Shown here piece after piece: positions 1 to 5,132 of a DNA stretch of 5,132 nt (positions are counted from its first letter, which is position 1; every line of letters starts with the position of its first letter). This stretch comes from an uncultured Bacteroidota bacterium (GTDB taxonomy: Bacteria; Bacteroidota; Bacteroidia; Bacteroidales; UBA12481): assembly GCA_903832165.1 (NCBI GenBank), contig CAILAQ010000492.1:1-5132 (forward strand). Reading direction: 5' to 3'. The translations under genes and the position numbers were made by a program. Under the pieces are notes generated by a model. It made no database searches, had not been told where the DNA came from, and was given only the letters and a program-made list of their open reading frames with translations.

Positions 1-13
1 AACAATATTTAAA

Positions 14-2482
14 ATGCCAAAGATTCAAAATATAGATCCGGCAAAAGTCAGAAAACCGAGCCTGATTAGTTTTGGTAAAATTCCTGTTAATCAGTACAAT
101 AAGACGATTGAACAAGAAAAAGAGTTATTCACAACCGAAGATTTTATCCGGATCTATCGCGATATGGTCATCATCCGCGAGTTTGAAGTAATGCTGAATA
201 AAATCAAGACAACAAACGAATATTTCGGCATTAAATACAACCACCCCGGACCTGCCCACCTTTCCATTGGCCAGGAGGCATCAGCAGTCGGGATGGCTTA
301 TCACCTGAACATTGGTGATTACATTTTCGGATCACACCGGAGCCATGGAGAAATCCTTGCAAAGGGACTTTCAGCCATCCATCAGCTGGACGATGATAAG
401 CTGATGGACATCATGAAGAATTTTTTCGGCGGAAGCACCTTAAAAGTGGTGGAAAACGGACACCAGGGAACCGTGAAAGAGCTGGGAGTTAAATTCCTTC
501 TTTATGGAACACTTGCCGAAATATTTGCCCGCGAAAATGGATTCAACAAGGGTCTTGGCGGTTCGATGCATGCATTCTTCACCCCTTTCGGAGTCTATCC
601 GAATAATGCAATCGTAGGAGGATCGGGCGATATTTCCGTGGGAGCAGCCCTGTATAAAAAGGTGAACCGTAAATCCGGAATTGTAGTATGCAACATTGGC
701 GACGCTTCCATGGGATGCGGTCCCGTTTGGGAAGGAATCAGTTTTGCTGCTATGGATCAGTTCCGCACTCTCTGGGAAGGTGAATACAAAGGAGGATTGC
801 CTATCCTGTTCAACTTCATGAACAACCAGTATGGCATGGGCGGACAAACATGCGGCGAGACCATGGGATACGATATTCTTGCCCGGATCGGTGCCGGCGT
901 AAACCCTGAAATGATGCATGCCGAGCGTGTCGACGGATATAATCCTCTGGCAGTGATTGATGCATTCAAAAGAAAAAAACAGATTCTCGAAGATCGTAAA
1001 GGCCCTGCCCTGCTCGATACATTGACTTATCGGATCAGCGGGCACTCTCCGTCAGATTCCTCGTCATACCGCTCAAAAGAAGAAATCGAGTTATGGGAAA
1101 AGGCCGATTGTATCGTGTCATACGGCAATCATCTGGTCAATTTCGGAATTGCCACTCGCGATGAGCTCGATCAGGTTGTTGCAGGCACCATAGCTGAAAT
1201 CAAGCAAACTCTCACTCTTACCATTGATGATAAGGTTTCTCCTTTGCTTGACCTCGTAAAACACCCGGAAGCAATCAGCGAAATGATGTTCTCCAACCAG
1301 TCGGTCGACAGGATGGAAGAAGGCCCGTGTGTTGTGTTGCATCCTATGGAGGAGAATCCAAGGGTTAAACAGATTAAAACCAAGGAACGCTTTCATATCG
1401 GAAAAGATGGCAAAGCTGTTTCCAAATTAAAACAATATCAGCTCCGCGACGGAATTTTCGAGGCTATTATCGACCGGTTCTACAAAGATCCGACCCTCGT
1501 TGCCTATGGAGAAGAGAACCGCGACTGGGGTGGTGCGTTTGCCGTATATAAAGGTCTGACCGAAGCTCTTCCGTATAACCGTCTCTTTAACTCGCCTATC
1601 TCAGAGGGCGCCATTGTTGGCACTGCTGTTGGTTACGGCATGTGCGGAGGTCGCGCTCTGGTTGAAATAATGTATTGCGATTTTCTTGGCCGTTGCGGCG
1701 ATGAGGTATTCAATCAGCTGCCGAAGTGGCAATCGATGAGCGGCAATGTGATTAAAATGCCTGTCGTGGTGAGAGTTTCCGTCGGTTCAAAATATGGTGC
1801 ACAGCACTCCCAGGACTGGTCGGCCCTTGTGGCCCATATTCCCGGATTAAAGGTTGTTTTCCCCGCAACACCATATGACGCCAAAGGATTGATGAATGCT
1901 GCACTCCAGGGCACCGATCCGGTAATTTTCTTCGAAAGCCAGCGGATTTACGATATCGGCGAGATGTTCCACGAAGGCGGCGTTCCGGAAGGATATTATG
2001 AAATTCCTATCGGCGAGCCTGATGTCAAGCGCGAAGGCAGCGACCTGACTATTTTAAGTATCGGCTCAACCCTTTATACAGCGATTAAAGCTGCAGACAT
2101 CCTGAAAGAAAAGTACAATCTCTCGGCTGAAATCATTGATGCCAGGAGCCTTTCACCATTTAATTACGAACCGGTGATTGCATCCGTCAGGAAAACCGGA
2201 AAAATTCTTCTCACCAGTGATGCCTCCACACGGGGTTCCTTCCTGAAAGAGATGGCTCAATCGATCACTGAACTTGCTTTTGATTATCTTGATGCACCTC
2301 CGGTGGTGGTCGGCTCAAGAAACTGGATTGTTCCCGCCTACGAGATGGAAAACGCTTTCTTCCCGCAACCGGAGTGGCTTCTTGATGCAATTCATGAAAG
2401 AATCATTCCGCTGAAAGGATATTCAGTTACCAGTAATATCACTCCAAACGAGCAAATCAGACGAAACAAAATGGGAGTATAA
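14..2482 (+). CDS. Fused alpha/beta E1 component of a ThDP-dependent 2-oxoacid dehydrogenase-like enzyme
   Basis: Cytoplasmic ThDP enzyme of the pyruvate/2-oxoisovalerate/acetoin dehydrogenase E1 superfamily, which decarboxylates a 2-oxoacid and passes the acyl group to a lipoyl E2. Alpha half, about residues 40-420: HRSHG (108-112), GGSMH (182-186), ThDP/Mg motif beginning GDA (229-231) and ending MNNQYGMG (269-276), and the active-site loop YRISGHSPSD with a downstream YR (339-353). By alignment from memory with human E1 alpha, D230, N271 and Y273 are the Mg ligands. After a linker (about 420-475) comes the beta half: GEE (499-501), PISE with the probable catalytic E531, QHSQ (597-600), PGLKVV, then a transketolase C-terminal domain (about 675-800). 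At 822 residues it is longer than the roughly 650-700 usual for such fusions; much of the excess is two insertions in the alpha half. No E2 or E3 gene is in view, so the acceptor and substrate are unknown. The ATG is preceded by AAA and no Shine-Dalgarno. Family assignment is firm; specificity is not. Confidence 0.93.
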   Translation: MPKIQNIDPAKVRKPSLISFGKIPVNQYNKTIEQEKELFTTEDFIRIYRDMVIIREFEVMLNKIKTTNEYFGIKYNHPGPAHLSIGQEASAVGMAYHLNIGDYIFGSHRSHGEILAKGLSAIHQLDDDKLMDIMKNFFGGSTLKVVENGHQGTVKELGVKFLLYGTLAEIFARENGFNKGLGGSMHAFFTPFGVYPNNAIVGGSGDISVGAALYKKVNRKSGIVVCNIGDASMGCGPVWEGISFAAMDQFRTLWEGEYKGGLPILFNFMNNQYGMGGQTCGETMGYDILARIGAGVNPEMMHAERVDGYNPLAVIDAFKRKKQILEDRKGPALLDTLTYRISGHSPSDSSSYRSKEEIELWEKADCIVSYGNHLVNFGIATRDELDQVVAGTIAEIKQTLTLTIDDKVSPLLDLVKHPEAISEMMFSNQSVDRMEEGPCVVLHPMEENPRVKQIKTKERFHIGKDGKAVSKLKQYQLRDGIFEAIIDRFYKDPTLVAYGEENRDWGGAFAVYKGLTEALPYNRLFNSPISEGAIVGTAVGYGMCGGRALVEIMYCDFLGRCGDEVFNQLPKWQSMSGNVIKMPVVVRVSVGSKYGAQHSQDWSALVAHIPGLKVVFPATPYDAKGLMNAALQGTDPVIFFESQRIYDIGEMFHEGGVPEGYYEIPIGEPDVKREGSDLTILSIGSTLYTAIKAADILKEKYNLSAEIIDARSLSPFNYEPVIASVRKTGKILLTSDASTRGSFLKEMAQSITELAFDYLDAPPVVVGSRNWIVPAYEMENAFFPQPEWLLDAIHERIIPLKGYSVTSNITPNEQIRRNKMGV
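2473..2477 (+). promoter_or_regulatory. Possible Shine-Dalgarno for the PHP gene
   Basis: GGGAG lies 9 bases before the ATG at 2487, inside the last codons of the upstream E1 gene. It is the only SD-like motif at any of the three starts here. Bacteroidota often initiate without SD pairing, so it may be incidental; it does support the chosen ATG, as does the 4-base gap after the upstream stop codon. Confidence 0.35.
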
Positions 2483-2486
2483 TCAG

Positions 2487-3722
2487 ATGGAGAATTTCCT
2501 CAAACACTTTCCTGAATCCGGAGAACTCTTAAGCTCTCACCTTCCATCCGCCTGGCTTCATGAGGTCAATGGCCATATTCACACGCCCTATTCTTTCAGT
2601 GCCTTCTCAGATGTTGCCCCGATTTTTGAAATGGCCACAAAAGAAAATATCAAAATACTTGGAATCAATGACTTCTACACCACCGGAGGATATCCGGAGT
2701 TTTATGACTTATCACTGAAAAACAAGGTCTTCCCCTTATTCAACATTGAATTTATCGCCCTCGACCGTGACCTTCAGAAACAAGGCATCCGGGTAAATGA
2801 TCCCAATAATCCGGGACGAACCTATTTCAGTGGCAAGGGACTGGATTTTCCTGAAACAATCGATAAAAAACATGCCAAAAAGGTTCAGAAGGTAATGCTG
2901 GAGAGTCTGCTGCAGGTAAAGAGCATGATCGAAAAAACAAATTTAATACTCGGGGATATTAATTCCGGCCTCCAACTTGACTATGATGAGATCAAAAAAT
3001 CCTATGCCAGGGAAATGGTCAGAGAGCGGCATATTGCTAAAGCACTGAGGATTGCAATATTTAATAAATTTCCGGGCATCGATGAGCGCAAAGGGTTCCT
3101 GACCTTGCTTTATGGCGGCAGGGAACCCTCGGCAAATCTTGAAAACAATTCAGCAGTAGAAATCGAAATCCGCAATAATATGCTGAAAGCCGGTGGCCGG
3201 GCTTTTATTGAAGAGGATGAAAATGCTTTCCTCAGCATTGATGCCGTTATCGGGATCATTCAAAATGCAGGCGGAATCCCCTGTTACCCTGTATTACTCG
3301 ACGATAGCAAGGGGAATATTACGAATTTCGAGGCTGACAAAGAATCTCTACTCGCCAGATTATCTGAGAAAAACATCTTCTGCATCGAGCTGATCCCCGG
3401 AAGAAACGATGCTGCTATTCTGGAAAACTTCGTAAACTTTTTCCATACGAAAGGCTTTATCATTCTGCTTGGAACTGAGCATAATACTCCGGACATGGCT
3501 CCGTTAACCGTTTCTTGCCGTCATTTGACCCCGTTGTCTGATGAATTAAAAAGAATAAGTTTCAATGGGGCATGTGTGATTGCTGCCCATCAGTATCTCA
3601 GGTCGAAAGGGATGAATAGTCAGGTAAGCAGCTGGAATAAGCTGATGCCCGAACAAAGGGGAAATATTCTTAAACTTGGCAAAGCAGTTGTTTACAACTT
3701 TCTTAATAATTTACACGTATGA
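2487..3722 (+). CDS. PHP-domain protein, putative metal-dependent hydrolase with a partly degenerate metal site
   Basis: PHP-fold proteins are TIM-barrel-like metal-dependent phosphoesterases. The N-terminal signature NGHIHTPYSFSAF (residues 28-40) gives the first HxH pair, H30 and H32. The second motif reads GINDFY (59-64): D62 is kept, but the usual histidine of ITDH is F63. E88 in NIEF matches the conserved glutamate. RERHIAKAL (179-187) resembles the RPHIARAL motif of TrpH-type PHP proteins, making H182 a candidate ligand. GGIPCYPV (262-269) aligns with the usual GG...AHP, with Y267 for His, and GTEHN (329-333) replaces the terminal SDxH. At 411 residues it is longer than compact PHP phosphatases (about 280); residues 89-175 are an extra, mostly helical-looking segment. 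No signal peptide or membrane segment is seen, so it is probably cytoplasmic. Tight spacing to both neighbours suggests a role in the same pathway, perhaps hydrolysis of a phosphorylated or lactone intermediate, which is inference. A non-catalytic or differently metallated role is possible. Confidence 0.82.
   Translation: MENFLKHFPESGELLSSHLPSAWLHEVNGHIHTPYSFSAFSDVAPIFEMATKENIKILGINDFYTTGGYPEFYDLSLKNKVFPLFNIEFIALDRDLQKQGIRVNDPNNPGRTYFSGKGLDFPETIDKKHAKKVQKVMLESLLQVKSMIEKTNLILGDINSGLQLDYDEIKKSYAREMVRERHIAKALRIAIFNKFPGIDERKGFLTLLYGGREPSANLENNSAVEIEIRNNMLKAGGRAFIEEDENAFLSIDAVIGIIQNAGGIPCYPVLLDDSKGNITNFEADKESLLARLSEKNIFCIELIPGRNDAAILENFVNFFHTKGFIILLGTEHNTPDMAPLTVSCRHLTPLSDELKRISFNGACVIAAHQYLRSKGMNSQVSSWNKLMPEQRGNILKLGKAVVYNFLNNLHV
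3719..3722 (+). other. ATGA stop/start overlap coupling PHP and aldolase genes
   Basis: The aldolase ATG (3719-3721) overlaps the PHP stop TGA (3720-3722). The upstream stretch is AT-rich with no Shine-Dalgarno match, so ribosomes finishing the PHP gene probably restart here. This fixes the aldolase start and ties its output to the PHP gene. Confidence 0.8.
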
Positions 3723-5132
3723 ATAAATCTATTGCTGATCTGCTTGATATATCACACTTCTACGGCAAAAACAAGGAATTCGTCATCGGAGGCGGCGGAA
3801 ATACTTCCTGGAAAGATGAGAATTACCTTTATGTCAAAGCAAGCGGAACGCAGTTGGGAAGCCTGACAGAAAAAGGCCTGATCAAGCTCGACAGACATTC
3901 ACTTGACGAACTTTTTTCCGGATCATTCCCCGCAGATTCATTCCTGCGTGATCAGGCCATTATAAGCGGTCTGATGAAAAGCTGCATCGATAATGATAAG
4001 GGTCTCAGGCCTTCGGTTGAAACCCCGCTTCATCACCTGATCCGTTATAAATACGTAATTCACACACATCCCACAAGAATCAATGCAATGCTTTGCAGTG
4101 CTGACTGCAGGGAAATCATCAGAAAACACTTTCCGGACGATGTCCTGTACGTTGAATATATCGATCCGGGCTATGTCCTGTTTAAAAAGCTCGAATCCGA
4201 AATATCTGCCTACAGAAAACGATTCTCTAAAGATCCCGGAATTATTCTGGTCCAGAATCATGGTGCCTTTATCAGTGCTGACACCTGCGATGAGGTGCGG
4301 CGGCTTTATGATCAATGCCTGACAATCGTCAACGGTTTGAATTCATATACCATTGATATCAATCCAACCGCCTTCGGTAGAAATACGATTGAAGTCATGC
4401 CGGCTATCCGCATGCTTCTTTCGGAGTCGGGAATCAAAATACTGAAGGTCAGAATCAATCCGCTGATCAGTCATTTTATAGCCGACGGGAAAATGGTGGA
4501 AATGGTTTCGTTGCCGTTTACTCCCGACAATATCGTTTACTGCAAGGCCTTGCCATTATATGTTGAAACAACAAGCAGTCCGGCGGAAATAATTGAAGAG
4601 TTTAAGAATAAACTTGAACAGTACCGTTCAGATTACGGCAGCACTCCAAAAATTATCCTGATCAATGGCATCGGCCTTATTGCTGCCGATGAAAGCATTA
4701 AAATGGTTGATATTCTGCTGGATGTTTTTGAGGATCTTATGAAAATAAGCTACCTGAGTCAGGCATTCGGCGGACCGCATTTCCTGACTGCCGAGCAGAT
4801 TTCTTTTATCGAAAACTGGGAATCCGAAAATTACCGGCACAATATGTCACGTGGATCCGCCAGCGGTAAAGTGATGAACAAGGTTATCATTGTGACCGGT
4901 GCTGCTCAGGGATTTGGCGGGGGCATAGCTGAGGATCTATTCCTCCAGGGAGCAAATATTGTGATAGCCGACCTGAATGAAGAGAAAGGATTGGCCTTGG
5001 CAGATGAGCTTAACAGGTCGGCAAAAAACAACAGAGCGCTCTTTATTAAAACTGATGTTTCCGTAGCGATCTCCGTGGAAGAGCTGATATTAAGCACAGT
5101 AGCCGGATTCGGCGGGCTCGATGTATTCATCA
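3719..5132 (+). CDS. Bifunctional class II aldolase / short-chain dehydrogenase (RhaD/RhaEW-like), 3' truncated
   Basis: The frame is open for 471 codons from the ATG at 3719 to the window edge. N-terminal class II aldolase domain (about 1-220): phosphate-binding GGGGNTS (24-30) and KASGT (40-44), catalytic-type E101 in SVETPLH, Zn-ligand pair HTH (H115, H117) and third ligand H181 in QNHG. Members cleave ketose 1-phosphates such as L-rhamnulose- or L-fuculose-1-phosphate to dihydroxyacetone phosphate and lactaldehyde. A middle region (about 220-380) joins it to a Rossmann SDR domain with VTGAAQGFG (392-400) and D418 after beta-2, favouring NAD over NADP. The window ends at GGLDVFI, just before the expected NAG motif; the YxxxK active site lies outside. 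Related fusions run to roughly 680-700 residues, so about two thirds is present. In characterised RhaEW fusions the SDR oxidises lactaldehyde to lactate. Its start overlaps the PHP stop codon as ATGA, implying translational coupling. Fusion family is clear; the sugar is not. Confidence 0.92.
   Translation, partial: MNKSIADLLDISHFYGKNKEFVIGGGGNTSWKDENYLYVKASGTQLGSLTEKGLIKLDRHSLDELFSGSFPADSFLRDQAIISGLMKSCIDNDKGLRPSVETPLHHLIRYKYVIHTHPTRINAMLCSADCREIIRKHFPDDVLYVEYIDPGYVLFKKLESEISAYRKRFSKDPGIILVQNHGAFISADTCDEVRRLYDQCLTIVNGLNSYTIDINPTAFGRNTIEVMPAIRMLLSESGIKILKVRINPLISHFIADGKMVEMVSLPFTPDNIVYCKALPLYVETTSSPAEIIEEFKNKLEQYRSDYGSTPKIILINGIGLIAADESIKMVDILLDVFEDLMKISYLSQAFGGPHFLTAEQISFIENWESENYRHNMSRGSASGKVMNKVIIVTGAAQGFGGGIAEDLFLQGANIVIADLNEEKGLALADELNRSAKNNRALFIKTDVSVAISVEELILSTVAGFGGLDVFI

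Noticed and set aside
1..13. AATATTT as part of a Bacteroidota-type -7 promoter box
   Set aside because: It would leave almost no leader before the ATG at 14, the match to TAnnTTTG is poor, and only 13 upstream bases are visible.
440..1045. 201-codon open frame on the minus strand inside the E1 gene
   Set aside because: It lies wholly antisense to conserved E1 alpha motifs (GGSMH, GDA, NNQYG), its translation shows no recognisable domain, and long antisense frames are common opposite biased codons.
3938..4315. 125-codon minus-strand frame opposite the aldolase domain
   Set aside because: It is antisense to the Zn-binding HTH and NHG region of a clear aldolase, so it is a shadow.
4083..4322. 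79-codon plus-strand frame within the aldolase gene
   Set aside because: It is out of frame with the aldolase, which is uninterrupted and carries all family motifs across the same bases.
3719..5132. Possible frameshift or premature end in the aldolase/SDR gene, given that no stop is found
   Set aside because: The frame is open with family motifs in order up to the last codon; the missing stop is simply due to the window edge.

Overview
The window holds three same-strand genes packed head to tail with almost no intergenic DNA: a large thiamine-diphosphate (ThDP) enzyme, a PHP-fold protein, and the first part of an aldolase/dehydrogenase fusion. Spacing is 4 bp between genes 1 and 2, and genes 2 and 3 share an ATGA overlap, so they very probably form one transcription unit. 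No RNA gene, mobile element, CRISPR array, terminator or convincing promoter is visible. No stretch longer than 13 bp lies outside a gene.

The organism is most likely a member of the Bacteroidota (Bacteroidales/Marinilabiliales type). This is inferred from moderate GC content, A-rich start contexts with little or no Shine-Dalgarno signal at two of three starts, and the fused alpha/beta E1 architecture. It is not proven by any marker gene.

Layout: (i) 14-2482, an 822-residue fusion of the alpha and beta halves of a 2-oxoacid dehydrogenase E1 (pyruvate/branched-chain/acetoin dehydrogenase superfamily), with two extra segments in the alpha half; (ii) 2487-3722, a 411-residue PHP-domain protein whose metal-binding signature is only partly kept; (iii) 3719-5132 and beyond, a class II aldolase fused to a short-chain dehydrogenase (RhaD/RhaEW-like), cut by the window edge just before the usual SDR NAG motif.

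The third gene points to catabolism of a phosphorylated (deoxy)sugar: the aldolase would split a ketose 1-phosphate into dihydroxyacetone phosphate and a short aldehyde, and the SDR half would oxidise or reduce that aldehyde. An E1-like enzyme with no E2/E3 gene in view, next to an atypical PHP protein, does not fit a textbook rhamnose or fucose pathway. Together the three genes could be a little-described carbohydrate degradation module. The substrate cannot be read from this sequence.
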